This document shows positions 36,281-45,422 of a DNA stretch of 64,000 bases, piece by piece. Each line of letters opens with the position of its first letter. Position 1 is the stretch's first letter. Position numbers and translations under genes: made by a program. The notes under the pieces are model-generated. The model saw only the letters and a list, made by a program, of their open reading frames with translations, was not told the origin of the DNA and made no database searches. Source of the stretch: FEB-25 sp963726315 (GTDB taxonomy: Bacteria > Chloroflexota > Anaerolineae > Anaerolineales > UBA4823); assembly GCA_963726315.1 (NCBI GenBank), contig CAVSBZ010000005.1, forward strand, positions 372,001 to 436,000, read 5' to 3'.

Positions 36281-36418
36281 AACAATAGATGTCAAGGTCA
36301 TCCTGGATTAAATCTCGAGCAATGATTATGGTTGGCACAAGTTGGCTCCAACCCTGCCAAAGGAGGGCTGGTATAATCAAATCGAGCCCTTCAGATGCCT
36401 GACCGGTGAGAGATAACA

Positions 36419-36838
36419 ATGTCCTCGATTGATGAGATCAAAGCACGCATCGATATCCTAGACCTGGTGTCAGAGTCTGTACAGCTCAAACACTCCGGCA
36501 AGAATTACACTGGTTTCTGCCCCTTCCATCCCAATACGCGCACACCTTCCTTTGTCGTATTCCCGAGCACGGGTACATGGCGTTGTTTCGGGCAGTGTAA
36601 CGAGGGCGGGGATATCTTCAGCTTCACCATGAAGAAGCAGGGCTGGGATTTTCCCGAGACGCTCAAATACCTGGCAGATAAAGCGGGTGTTCAGCTAAAA
36701 CCCCAAACCCCTGAGGAAGTGGTTGCAGAAGAGGAACACGCCCAATTACGTTACATCCTCGACGAAGCTGCAAACTATTACCATCATCAATTGAGCAATA
36801 CCGCGGAAGGGCAAACAGCGCTTGCAATATTTACATAA
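36419..36838 (+). pseudogene. dnaG: DNA primase, N-terminal zinc-binding part (frameshifted)
   Basis: 139-residue frame starting with the DnaG pattern IDEIKARIDILDLVSESVQ. The CHC2 zinc-binding domain has Cys, His, Cys, Cys ligands (GFCPFHPN, later RCFGQCNEGGD). After residue 132 the frame leaves the family sequence. The family continuation lies one frame over in the next frame, and removing one base at about 36821 joins ALQYLHKRG. The gene starts 240 bases after the divergent regulator gene. Confidence 0.88.
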
Positions 36839-37913
36839 GCGGGGAGTAAGTGATGAGATCATCAACACCTTTGCATTGGGCTATGCTCCCAACTCAAGGG
36901 AGGCGATCATCCAGTTCTTTAAGGGCAAAGGAAGATCTGAAGCGCAGCTGCTCGAAGCAGGTTTGGTTTCTGAACGGGAGGATGGATCCGTCTACGATAA
37001 ATTCCGTCACCGCATCATGTTTCCCATCCGCGATGGACGTGGACGGATGGCAGGTTTCGGCGGGCGCATCCTTGACCCGAACGATATCCCCAAATTCATG
37101 AATTCTCCCCAGACCCCGGTGTTCGATAAAAGTGCCTTATTGTATGGCCTGGAGCATGCCCGTAATCCCATCCGGGCACTGGATCAGGTGGTGATCGTCG
37201 AAGGCTACCTGGATGTGATCGCCCTGCACCAGGCGGGTTTTACCAATACCGTCTCGCCCATGGGGACGGCTCTTACCGAGCAGCAAATGCGCTTGTTGAA
37301 ACGCCTCACCCAGCGATTTGTTTTGGCACTTGACCCGGATACGGCGGGGGATAAAGCCACCATGCGCGGCTTGCAGATAGCCCGCCAGGCAATGGACCGC
37401 GAGGCTGAGCCAGTGTTCGATGCACGCGGACTGTTGGGCTACGAAACACGCCTGCAAGCCGATATCCGCGTCACCACACTGCCTGAGGGGATGGACCCGG
37501 ATGAAGTGGTCAAGCGTGACCCGGCAGAATGGCAGCGCATCCTCGAAAACGCCAAGCCGGTGGTCATCCACGTTATGGAAACCCTGGCTGCCGGCAGGAA
37601 TGTAGATGACCCCAAGACGAAATCTGAGCTGGCTGGTCGGGTGATGCCATTGATCAATGAAGTCCCTGACCCAATTGAGCGTGAAGCTTACCGGCAGCAG
37701 CTGGGGCGCCTGATCAAGGTCGATGAACGCCTGCTGGTGAGGGGGAAAGCACCTCGCGACCCTCATGGCGCCGAACCAGGACTGCTCAGCCTGAAACCAG
37801 GGAACCCAAGGAGGATTTCGTCGTCCAATCGGGGAATGCTTTGCTGGAGGCACACTGTCTTGGAATCCTGGTGCGCCGCCCGGAGATGGTGTTCTACATC
37901 GACCGGGAATTGA
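36822..37913 (+). pseudogene. dnaG: DNA primase, TOPRIM catalytic part (frameshifted)
   Basis: Middle portion of DnaG: QYLHKRGVSDEIINTFALGY, RIMFPIRDGRGRMAGFGGRI and the TOPRIM core VIVEGYLDVIALHQAG with the acidic triad in ALDPDTAGDKATM. The frame ends in unrelated residues (about the last 25) after VDERLLVRG, where a second frameshift falls between about 37700 and 37830. The third part is back in the frame of the first, so the two lesions compensate (+1, then -1). The primase synthesises RNA primers at the replication fork and is essential in bacteria. Confidence 0.9.
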
Positions 37914-38320
37914 ACAAGGACCATCTAACGAGCATATCGCGATTGGATTTTGAAAGTGCTGAGTACCAGGTTATTTTTGGGCTGGTGAAGGAATCGCTGG
38001 CACAGGACCAATCTGAGCCGATGAACTATGTATTGAACAAATTGTCCCTTCCTTTGATGGAAATCGTTGACCGGCTTTTGGAACGCACCGATAAGCTTGA
38101 TCCCACGGAAGAACGAGTTCGCGACGATATCATGCGCGCCTTGCTTGAAATCCGCCGGCGCCAGGTGAATGAGATCATGAGTCAATTACGGTACCAGATG
38201 GACGAAGCAGTGAAAACTGGAGAGCCACGCACCAGGGAAAATGAAGAAGGTATTGCGAAATGCACCCGCTCACTAAGGAGCATTCACCAGGCACAGAAAC
38301 GGTTTATGACTACCAGGTAG
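37841..38320 (+). pseudogene. dnaG: DNA primase, C-terminal (DnaB-binding) part, frameshifted
   Basis: 159-residue frame completing DnaG. Open sequence just upstream (reading as EDFVVQSGNALLEAHCLG) joins it to the preceding part. It corresponds to the helical helicase-interaction domain: LVKESLAQDQSEPMNYVL, RVRDDIMRALLEIRRRQVNE and so on. The three pieces span 1,902 bases, a normal size for a 633-residue primase. The sigma factor gene follows after one intervening gene, a common dnaG-rpoD order. Confidence 0.85.
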
Positions 38321-38380
38321 ATACCCTGGCGCAATCTCGCTATGACGATTTTATCGAAGGAGGTGCAACCCGTCCAGTCT

Positions 38381-38986
38381 ATGAAGTGGGAAGTTCGAGC
38401 CACCAACAGGCAGACCCGTCACCTGGCAGCCGAGATGCTGGCCAGGGCATTTGTTGACGACCCAGTCACAGTGGCGGTATATAAAAAATTCTCTCCGGAG
38501 AAGCTGCTCAAAGCTTTGATCGTAGATTTCTCCGCTGAGATGTCGGTGTGCTTGAGGCGTGGTTACCCCATCCAGGTTATTGAATGTTCAGCAGTGGTGG
38601 GGGCTGCAGTGATCTATCCACCTGGTAAGTATCCTCTACCTACCATCGAGCAGTGGCTGCTGATATTGAAGTCGATCATAGGTAATGGTTTTTATGATGT
38701 CGGTAGCTGGATGAAGTGGCAGAATGAGGTGGATGAACTACACCCAGGTGAACCGCATTATTATTTGGAATATATTGGCGTTGAGCCTTCCTTCCAGGGC
38801 ACAGGTGTGGGATCTGCAATCCTGAGACACCTATGTGAGAAGGCAGATAAACAACAGGTGGGTTGTTATTTGGAGAATGCCAACCCAATCAATACACCCT
38901 TCTACCAGCGTTTTGGTTTCCATGTTACGCAGGAGAAAGTAATCATCGACATCCCGACCTGGTTCATGTGGCGCCCCCCCGATTAG
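38381..38986 (+). CDS. GNAT-family N-acetyltransferase
   Basis: About 201 residues; the start is uncertain. The ATG at 38381 fits family length, but the strong AAGGAGGT at 38357-38364 is 16 bases away; an earlier ATG at 38342 lacks a ribosome site. The GNAT fold is supported by YLEYIGVEPSFQGTGVGSAIL, the acetyl-CoA binding motif V-x-P-x-x-Q-G-x-G-x-G, and a final NPINTPFYQRFGFHV segment. It acetylates an amine on an unknown small molecule or protein. It lies between dnaG and rpoD and may be co-transcribed with them. Confidence 0.78.
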   Translation: MKWEVRATNRQTRHLAAEMLARAFVDDPVTVAVYKKFSPEKLLKALIVDFSAEMSVCLRRGYPIQVIECSAVVGAAVIYPPGKYPLPTIEQWLLILKSIIGNGFYDVGSWMKWQNEVDELHPGEPHYYLEYIGVEPSFQGTGVGSAILRHLCEKADKQQVGCYLENANPINTPFYQRFGFHVTQEKVIIDIPTWFMWRPPD

Positions 38987-39103
38987 AGTTGGGGAGGGTT
39001 GTTGTGGAGGGTCTGGGACCTCACCTCCCGCAGGATTTCACAATTTTGAAATAGATTTCATCCACGATTCGCCAAAAATGACAATTTAGAGCATAATTGG
39101 GGT

Positions 39104-40711
39104 ATGACTCGCAAACGAAAGACCACCAGGGAAGAAGATTCACAAAGCGGGAATCTACATGATGAGGATGAGAAGGATCTATCCACCCAATCGTCGGATG
39201 AGGTGGATGACCTGCTATCGGAGATAGATTCCGATGCTGTCATCGACGAGCCGGATGATGACCTGCTGGCACGTGAGACTGATGGATTGGCTGCAATCCA
39301 CGAAGACGAACCTCTAGAACTGCTTAAACCAGCCATGGACGCTGACCTGTCCGAAGACCCCGTGCGGTTGTACCTGCGCGAAATTGGCGAGATTGAGCTG
39401 CTGAGCGTTGACCATGAGTTTTGGCTGGCAACCCGGATCGAGGCTGCCCGACGCATCAATGTACTGAACCGCGATCATCCGCTGGCACGTGGTGGGAAGC
39501 AATATTCAACCAGCATCTATCGTGCTTTATTCGATGAGTTGGTGATTGGTTGGAAACGTCTGGTTGAAGACACCAACCGCCTGGGTTATGACTGCCCCGA
39601 TTTTTCCAAGATCCAGGCTGAAGCACGTGTGCTCAGGCAAACCTGGACGAGTGAGACACTCTCTTACCTGCGGTCATACCTGGATAATGGACGTTGGGGA
39701 GTTGACCATTTGTGGGACCGGGTGGCAGTGAATGCCATTACCGTATATATCTGTTTTTATATCTTCCCTGAAAGCGTTGCCAAAGACGTGGTCAAATTCA
39801 TGCTGGCCAGGCATCGTATGCCATCTCAGGATACTTTTAACAGCTACCTGCCCGATGAAGATATATTAAGGTTAGAGCTCGAAAATGTACAATATCGTGC
39901 CCAGGAATCGAGGCAGGTATTAATCCGTTCCAACTTGCGCCTGGTGGTAAGCGTCGCCAAGCGCTACCTCGGTCGGGGGAGCTCATTCCTCGACCTCATT
40001 CAGGAAGGCAACCTGGGATTACTCAGGGCTGTCTCCAAGTTTGACCCCTCGCGTGGATATAAATTCAGCACCTATGCCACTTGGTGGATCCGACAGTCGA
40101 TCAGCCGATCGATCGCAGACCAGGCACGCACAATTCGCATTCCCGTTCACATATTTGAAACTTTCAATCGCTTAATGCAGGTCCAGCGCCAACTTACCCA
40201 GACGCTGGGTCGGTCACCCACTCCCGAAGAATTAGCCCTCGAAGCCGACTTTGTTGATCCCAAAGATAAACTGGTGATTCAACGTGTTAAGGGTGAAGCC
40301 AGTATCCTGCCCCATGACGTACACATGCGCTGGGCTCAAGCTGCTTCCAAGGTTGTGCAGGTGCTCCGGGCAGCTGAAGAACCTGTCAGCCTGGAAAGCC
40401 CGGTGGGAAGTGAAGATAACAGCATGCTGGGGGATTTCATCGAAGATGAAGAAGCCCAGGAACCCATGGATGCGGCAGCGCGTGAAATGTTGCGTGAGCA
40501 GGTAAAAAATGCCCTGGCGGTGCTATCGCCGCGCGAAAGGGAAGTCTTGGAGATGCGTTTTGGTCTATTGGATGGTAAAGACCATACGCTTGAGGAAGTG
40601 GGTCAGGCATTCAACGTCACGCGTGAACGCATTCGCCAAATCGAAGCGAAAGCCTTGCGCAAGCTGCGCCATCCGACTCGCAGCAGGCACTTGCGTGATT
40701 TTCTTATATAA
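39104..40711 (+). CDS. rpoD: primary sigma factor (sigma-70, RpoD/SigA type)
   Basis: 535 residues. After an acidic N-terminus, region 1.2 is seen at DPVRLYLREIGEIELL. Region 2 has SNLRLVVSVAKRYLGRG, the core-binding LDLIQEGNLGLLRAVSKF and the -10 recognition TYATWWIRQSISRSI. Region 3 follows at about 375. Region 4 contains LSPREREVLEMRFGLL and the recognition helix VTRERIRQIEAKALRKLRHP. It should direct RNA polymerase to -35/-10 promoters. A non-conserved insertion of about 120 residues lies between regions 1.2 and 2. It follows dnaG and the acetyltransferase gene. Confidence 0.95.
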   Translation: MTRKRKTTREEDSQSGNLHDEDEKDLSTQSSDEVDDLLSEIDSDAVIDEPDDDLLARETDGLAAIHEDEPLELLKPAMDADLSEDPVRLYLREIGEIELLSVDHEFWLATRIEAARRINVLNRDHPLARGGKQYSTSIYRALFDELVIGWKRLVEDTNRLGYDCPDFSKIQAEARVLRQTWTSETLSYLRSYLDNGRWGVDHLWDRVAVNAITVYICFYIFPESVAKDVVKFMLARHRMPSQDTFNSYLPDEDILRLELENVQYRAQESRQVLIRSNLRLVVSVAKRYLGRGSSFLDLIQEGNLGLLRAVSKFDPSRGYKFSTYATWWIRQSISRSIADQARTIRIPVHIFETFNRLMQVQRQLTQTLGRSPTPEELALEADFVDPKDKLVIQRVKGEASILPHDVHMRWAQAASKVVQVLRAAEEPVSLESPVGSEDNSMLGDFIEDEEAQEPMDAAAREMLREQVKNALAVLSPREREVLEMRFGLLDGKDHTLEEVGQAFNVTRERIRQIEAKALRKLRHPTRSRHLRDFLI

Positions 40712-40759
40712 CCAATTCTTGTAATAACCTTATAGCGCCATCAGCCAAAAAGGGGAGTA

Positions 40760-40789
40760 TTGCTGCCGCCCTGTGGTAGATTCTATAAT
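40760..40789 (+). promoter_or_regulatory. possible upstream nuo promoter
   Basis: TTGCTG (40760-40765), 18-base spacer, TATAAT (40784-40789). The -10 box is perfect but the -35 box is imperfect. It lies 230 bases ahead of nuoA. Confidence 0.4.
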
Positions 40790-40847
40790 ACTTGATAGGC
40801 GATACTTTGTTGAATTCGCAGTGTTAAGCATTTATTAGGAAGCTAAA

Positions 40848-40876
40848 TTGACACCGAAGTATGCATATGATAAACT
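40848..40876 (+). promoter_or_regulatory. sigma-70 promoter of the nuo operon
   Basis: TTGACA (40848-40853), exactly 17 bases, TAAACT (40871-40876). It is the strongest promoter-like pair in the region and lies about 145 bases ahead of the nuoA start. Confidence 0.6.
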
Positions 40877-41021
40877 TCACGAGTTCAGCATCAGGTGAAT
40901 GCTTACCAGGATGGGTTATAGCGCTGAGTTTCATCGCATATCCCACAACGAAGAGCTAACTTTTGTTGTAGTTATAACCTGGCTGTTACTAGGAAGAAAA
41001 CTTATTGACTGCTGAGGCAAA

Positions 41022-41393
41022 ATGCTAGCACCATATATCCCCATTGCTGTCATAGTTATCCTGGCCGTAATCTTCGGATTTTTTATCGTTGGTCTCGGTC
41101 ATCTGTTTGGCCCCAGACGCACTTCAGCTCGCAAGTCTATGCCGTACGAATCAGGCATGAACCCCATCGGTCCCGGCACACGCCGTGTTCCGGTGCGCTT
41201 CTATCTTGTAGCTGTTCTTTTCATCCTTTTCGATATTGAAATCATCTTTATCATCCCATGGGCAGTGGTATTAAAACAATTCGTCCAGGCAGACTTAGGA
41301 GTGTTTGCTCTCATCGAAATGATTGTCTTCATCGTCATTTTATTGGTAGGCCTTGTGTATGCCTGGAAGAAAGGAGCACTCGAATGGGAATAG
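41022..41393 (+). CDS. nuoA: NADH-quinone oxidoreductase subunit A
   Basis: 123-residue membrane subunit with three transmembrane helices and the family segment KSMPYESGMNPIGPG, which precedes a conserved loop RVPVRFYLVAVLFILFDIE. It is part of the membrane arm of complex I, near the quinone channel. The first gene of the 14-gene nuo operon, with GAGG 5 bases before the ATG. Its last 10 bases overlap nuoB. Confidence 0.95.
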   Translation: MLAPYIPIAVIVILAVIFGFFIVGLGHLFGPRRTSARKSMPYESGMNPIGPGTRRVPVRFYLVAVLFILFDIEIIFIIPWAVVLKQFVQADLGVFALIEMIVFIVILLVGLVYAWKKGALEWE

Positions 41394-41866
41394 AACAAAA
41401 AGCCGGCAACATGGGTGTCGTCACTGTTGGCCTGGAACAAGCGGTCAATTGGGCACGCACGAATGCCATGTGGCCGATGCTTTTCGGATTAGCCTGCTGC
41501 GCCATCGAGATGATGAGCGCACAGGCAGCTCATAATGATATGAGCCGCTTTGGTATGGAGCTGATGCGGGCAAGCCCGCGCCAGTCAGATTTAATGATCG
41601 TTGCAGGTAGGGTGTCGCGTAAAATGGCGCCCGTCCTGCGCCGCCTGTATGACCAGCTGCCTGACCCCAAATGGGTCATCTCGATGGGTGACTGTGCTTC
41701 ATGCAGCGGGGTGTTCAATAATTATGCCCTGCTCCAGGGGGTGGATGAAGTTGTGCCAGTGGACGTGTATGTGGCAGGCTGCCCGCCCCGCCCTGAAGCG
41801 CTGATACACGGGATCATGACTTTACAAGATAAAGTTCGCCACGAGAAACTCAATACCTGGGTGTAA
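41384..41866 (+). CDS. nuoB: NADH-quinone oxidoreductase subunit B
   Basis: 160 residues from the ATG at 41384, preceded by AAGGAG; a reading from 41258 is spurious because it lies inside nuoA. The cluster N2 ligands are visible: GLACCAIEMM, MGDCASCSGVF and YVAGCPPRPEALIHG. It transfers electrons from the iron-sulphur chain to quinone. It overlaps the end of nuoA by 10 bases and is followed by nuoC after 15 bases. Confidence 0.96.
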   Translation: MGIEQKAGNMGVVTVGLEQAVNWARTNAMWPMLFGLACCAIEMMSAQAAHNDMSRFGMELMRASPRQSDLMIVAGRVSRKMAPVLRRLYDQLPDPKWVISMGDCASCSGVFNNYALLQGVDEVVPVDVYVAGCPPRPEALIHGIMTLQDKVRHEKLNTWV

Positions 41867-41881
41867 CCACGGATAAGTGAA

Positions 41882-42409
41882 ATGTCGGAAGAACACCTCA
41901 AAACAACCCTAAAAGCAATCAAGGATCGGTTCAGCCTGCAAGAATCCGAGTTAATGAAATACCCACCTACACTGGTAGTGGAACCCGAAAAAATCGTGGA
42001 AGTGAGCCAGGTGCTACGGGATGAATTTGGGTTCAATTTCTTGTGTGAGCTGACCGCAGTGGACTATTGGCCGGAGGAACAGCCACGTTTTAACCTCGTT
42101 TACGGCTATTACTCGCATGCCAATAACGTGCGAATGGCGCTCAGGGTACCCCTAAATGGAGATAATCCCACCATCCATACCCTCGAAGGCGTTTACCGCG
42201 GTGCAAACTGGCATGAACGCGAGGTGTGGGATATGTTCGGAATCAAATTTGAAGGTCATTCCGACCTGCGCCGTATCCTGATGCCGTATGATTGGGAAGG
42301 ACATCCATTGCGTAAGGATTATCCTTTAGGATATGAAGAACCGCAGTTCACGTTTAACTATGATGAAATTGACAAGCGCAAGCATCACGGACGATATGAA
42401 GAGGCCTGA
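41882..42409 (+). CDS. nuoC: NADH-quinone oxidoreductase subunit C
   Basis: 175 residues. It has the 30-kDa subunit signature around GANWHEREVWDMFGIKFEGHSDLRRILMP (shown here only in part) and HPLRKDYPLGYEEPQF. It is a peripheral-arm subunit next to the quinone site with NuoD and NuoB. It stands separate from nuoD (5-base gap), not fused as in some proteobacteria. Confidence 0.95.
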   Translation: MSEEHLKTTLKAIKDRFSLQESELMKYPPTLVVEPEKIVEVSQVLRDEFGFNFLCELTAVDYWPEEQPRFNLVYGYYSHANNVRMALRVPLNGDNPTIHTLEGVYRGANWHEREVWDMFGIKFEGHSDLRRILMPYDWEGHPLRKDYPLGYEEPQFTFNYDEIDKRKHHGRYEEA

Positions 42410-42414
42410 GGCGT

Positions 42415-43644
42415 ATGGATGAACCTTTGGAAGTAAGTTACAAAGAACTCCAGCATCTGGTCTCGGAACGGGCGCTAAAAGGCGAGACAGTATTGCTGAA
42501 TATGGGTCCGCAGCACCCGAGCACACACGGAGTGCTGCGCTTGCTGCTGGAGCTGGATGGTGAGGTGATCATCAACTGCATCCCAGATATCGGCTTCCTC
42601 CACACGGGGATCGAAAAGAATATGGAAGCCAAACGCTGGGAGCTGGCAGAGGTGATGACGGACCGCACCGATTACCTGAATAATACCGGCAATAACCTGG
42701 CGTACTGCCTGGCGATCGAGAAGCTGACCGACCTGGATGTACCCCTGCGTGCTCAAGCCGTGCGGGTGATCCTGGTGGAATTGGACCGCATATCCAACCA
42801 CCTGGTTTGGCTGGGCACCCATGCCCTTGACCTGGCTGCGATGAGCTTGTTCCTCTACTGCTTCCGCGAGCGCGAGTCCATCCTGGACATTAAAGAGATG
42901 TGCTCCGGTCAGCGCATGATGACTACTTACTTCCGTCCGGGAGGCTTATGGCGCGATATCCCGGTTGATTTCGAGATCGCTGTTCGCCGATTCCTCCGCA
43001 TGATGCCGGAGCGGATCAAAGAATATGAAGCTCTGCTTACCAAGAACCCCATTTGGATGGACCGCACGCGCAATATCGGCAAGATATCCGCCGAGGATGC
43101 CATCAATATGTCAATCACCGGACCGGTTCTGCGGGGTTCCGGTGTAGCTTATGATGTCCGCAAAGCGCAGCCTTATTCGGGTTACGAGCAGTACGATTTC
43201 ATCATCCCCACCGGTACCCACGGAGATGTTTACGACCGCTACCTCGTACGCATGGAGGAAATGCGCCAATCACTACGCATCATCCAGCAAGCTCTGGATA
43301 TGCTGCCATATGGACCGTTTCGATCGAACAACCGCAAGTACGTCCCGCCGCCGCGTTCTGAATTGGGCACCAGTATGGAGGCTGTCATCCACCACTTTAA
43401 ACTATGGACCGAGGGGTTTAATGTCCCCAAGGGAGCTGTCTATCTCCCGGTTGAATCGCCAAAGGGAGAGTTGGGTTATTACCTGGAGAGCAATGGAGGT
43501 AACCAGCCCTACCGTGTTCATATGCGTACGCCATCATTCGTCCATCTACAGGCCTTGCCAATCTTGGCGAAAGGTCACCTTGTGGCAGACCTGGTCGGGA
43601 TCATTGGCAGCGTCGATATTGTATTGGGAGATTGTGACCGTTGA
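42415..43644 (+). CDS. nuoD: NADH-quinone oxidoreductase subunit D
   Basis: 409 residues of the 49-kDa subunit: MGPQHPSTHGVLR near residue 31, DIGFLHTGIEKNME, and the late GDCDR terminus that is conserved in the family. The His and Asp near the Q-binding cavity lie in the first motif. Together with NuoB it forms the quinone reduction site. It is 5 bases after nuoC and shares the TTGA overlap with nuoE. Confidence 0.96.
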   Translation: MDEPLEVSYKELQHLVSERALKGETVLLNMGPQHPSTHGVLRLLLELDGEVIINCIPDIGFLHTGIEKNMEAKRWELAEVMTDRTDYLNNTGNNLAYCLAIEKLTDLDVPLRAQAVRVILVELDRISNHLVWLGTHALDLAAMSLFLYCFRERESILDIKEMCSGQRMMTTYFRPGGLWRDIPVDFEIAVRRFLRMMPERIKEYEALLTKNPIWMDRTRNIGKISAEDAINMSITGPVLRGSGVAYDVRKAQPYSGYEQYDFIIPTGTHGDVYDRYLVRMEEMRQSLRIIQQALDMLPYGPFRSNNRKYVPPPRSELGTSMEAVIHHFKLWTEGFNVPKGAVYLPVESPKGELGYYLESNGGNQPYRVHMRTPSFVHLQALPILAKGHLVADLVGIIGSVDIVLGDCDR

Positions 43645-44141
43645 ACGCATTACTAGAAAAATATCCCAATGAAGTCCAGCTTATCCTGGCAAAATATCCC
43701 GCTGACCGGGCGGGTAAGCGTTCAGCAGTGATGCCCCTGCTATACCTGGCACAGCGTGAGAACGGCTATGTCACCAAGGATGCCATCACTCAGATCGCTG
43801 AACTCTGCGAGATCAGCACCACCGATGTAGCGTCACTGATCGGTTTTTATACCCTGTATCATGATGAGCCTTCCGGAAAGTATCGCGTTCAGGTCTGCAC
43901 CGATTTGCCGTGTGCCTTGCGGGGGGCAGATGATTTCCTCGAAAAGTTATGCGAAAACCTGGGAATCAAGGTTGGTGAGACCACCCCTGACGGAAAGGTC
44001 AAAGTTGAAGCAGTGATGTGTCTGGCAGGTTGTGACAAAGCGCCAATGTTCCAGGTACAGAGCCCAGAGGGGATCGAATACCACGAGAACCAGACTGTTG
44101 AAAGTGCTCTGGAAGTGATTAACAATCTGGGACAGGGGTGA
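43641..44141 (+). CDS. nuoE: NADH-quinone oxidoreductase subunit E
   Basis: 166 residues; starts with TTG at 43641, overlapping the nuoD stop by 4 bases, with GGGAG 10 bases upstream. It carries the [2Fe-2S] N1a ligands as CTDLPC and CLAGCD. It is the 24-kDa subunit and works with NuoF next to the FMN. The usual thioredoxin-like fold length is kept. Translational coupling to nuoD is likely. Confidence 0.95.
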   Translation: MNALLEKYPNEVQLILAKYPADRAGKRSAVMPLLYLAQRENGYVTKDAITQIAELCEISTTDVASLIGFYTLYHDEPSGKYRVQVCTDLPCALRGADDFLEKLCENLGIKVGETTPDGKVKVEAVMCLAGCDKAPMFQVQSPEGIEYHENQTVESALEVINNLGQG

Positions 44142-44146
44142 CAGAC

Positions 44147-45418
44147 ATGGCTGAACACATCCTACTTCGTCACCGCGCGATTCCAGGCTTGGACCAGATC
44201 GAAACCTATCGCCAAAATGAAGGCTTGCTGGCACTTAAAAAAGTCGTAACCAGTATGGATCCGGATAATGTGACTAATGAAGTCAAGGCATCTGGGTTAC
44301 GTGGCAGAGGTGGAGCCGGCTTCCCCACCGGTATGAAGTGGTCTTTTATCGATGGAAACAATTGGCCGCACTACGTGGTGGCGAATGCGGATGAATCGGA
44401 GCCTGGTACATTTAAGGATCGTGAGATTATGGAAGGCAACCCCTTTCAATTCCTGGAGGGTGTAGCCATTTGTGCTTACGCCGTGAAAGCTAACGATGCT
44501 TATATTTACCTGAGGGGTGAATTTTGGCCGGTCGCAAGACAACTCGATCGGTGTATCGCTGAGATGGAGAAAGCCGGGTATCTGGGCGATAAATTGTTCG
44601 GAACGAATATCTCCATCCACTTGCACACTCATCTGGGAGCAGGTGCATACATATGCGGTGAAGAATCGGCTATGCTCAATTCGATCGAAGGCAAGCTAGG
44701 CCAACCACGCTTACGCCCGCCTTTCCCACCTGCCGTAGGCGTCTACGGTAAACCGACGATTGTTAATAACGTCGAGACCCTCACCAATGTACCCTTCATC
44801 ATCAACCGCGGTGCGGCCTGGTATAAGACGATCGGTACCGAGAAGAGCCCGGGACCAAAGATATTCAGCCTCTCGGGATGTGTCAACCGCCCGGGTAATT
44901 ATGAGCTACCGCTTGGGACTACCTTCCGCGAGTTGATCATGGACCATGGTCGTGGCATTTCTGGTGGGCATAAGATCAAGGCGATTATGGCTGCTGGGGC
45001 TTCATCGTCCTTGATTGTCGCCAACGATGAAGCTTTGAATACTGCCATGGACTATGAGAGTGTGCCACAATTGGGTGCGCAGCTCGGATCTGCATCGGTT
45101 ATCGTAATCGATGATTCGGTCAGCATCCCCTGGCTCATCAACAAAACTGTGCACTTCTTCAGCCACGAATCGTGTGGTAAATGTACTCCTTGCCGTGAAG
45201 GCACATATTGGATGATGCATCTCACTGAACGTATCGCCAGTGGTGAAGCTTCGATGACCGACGTGCAGTTGCTCCACGATGTAGCCGGCCAGATTAAAGG
45301 TAAATGTCTGTGCGCATTGGGAGAGTTCTCCATTGAAGCCCCGATCTCCGCGATTGAACGCTTCCCCGAAGATTTTGAAGTCCATTACTGCCAAATCTCA
45401 TGCATAGGACCGTACTAG
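44147..45418 (+). CDS. nuoF: NADH-quinone oxidoreductase subunit F
   Basis: 423 residues from the ATG at 44147, which is 8 bases after AGGGG; the GTG at 44138 overlaps the ribosome site. FMN and NADH binding: GLRGRGGAGFPTGMKW and ICGEESAMLNSIEG. The [4Fe-4S] N3 cluster is in ESCGKCTPCREG near residue 340, with the fourth Cys near 388. It is the 51-kDa NADH dehydrogenase unit. It directly precedes nuoG (4 bases). Confidence 0.96.
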   Translation: MAEHILLRHRAIPGLDQIETYRQNEGLLALKKVVTSMDPDNVTNEVKASGLRGRGGAGFPTGMKWSFIDGNNWPHYVVANADESEPGTFKDREIMEGNPFQFLEGVAICAYAVKANDAYIYLRGEFWPVARQLDRCIAEMEKAGYLGDKLFGTNISIHLHTHLGAGAYICGEESAMLNSIEGKLGQPRLRPPFPPAVGVYGKPTIVNNVETLTNVPFIINRGAAWYKTIGTEKSPGPKIFSLSGCVNRPGNYELPLGTTFRELIMDHGRGISGGHKIKAIMAAGASSSLIVANDEALNTAMDYESVPQLGAQLGSASVIVIDDSVSIPWLINKTVHFFSHESCGKCTPCREGTYWMMHLTERIASGEASMTDVQLLHDVAGQIKGKCLCALGEFSIEAPISAIERFPEDFEVHYCQISCIGPY

Positions 45419-45422
45419 CGAT

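Larger units (their letters stand above)
40712..41021. other. intergenic region carrying the nuo operon promoters
   Basis: About 310 bases between rpoD and nuoA. It contains two promoter-like pairs listed separately and no coding remnant. No clear terminator for rpoD was seen. Confidence 0.5.

Noticed and set aside
41258..41383. N-terminal extension of nuoB
   Set aside because: It lies inside nuoA in another frame; the family start is at 41384 with AAGGAG upstream.
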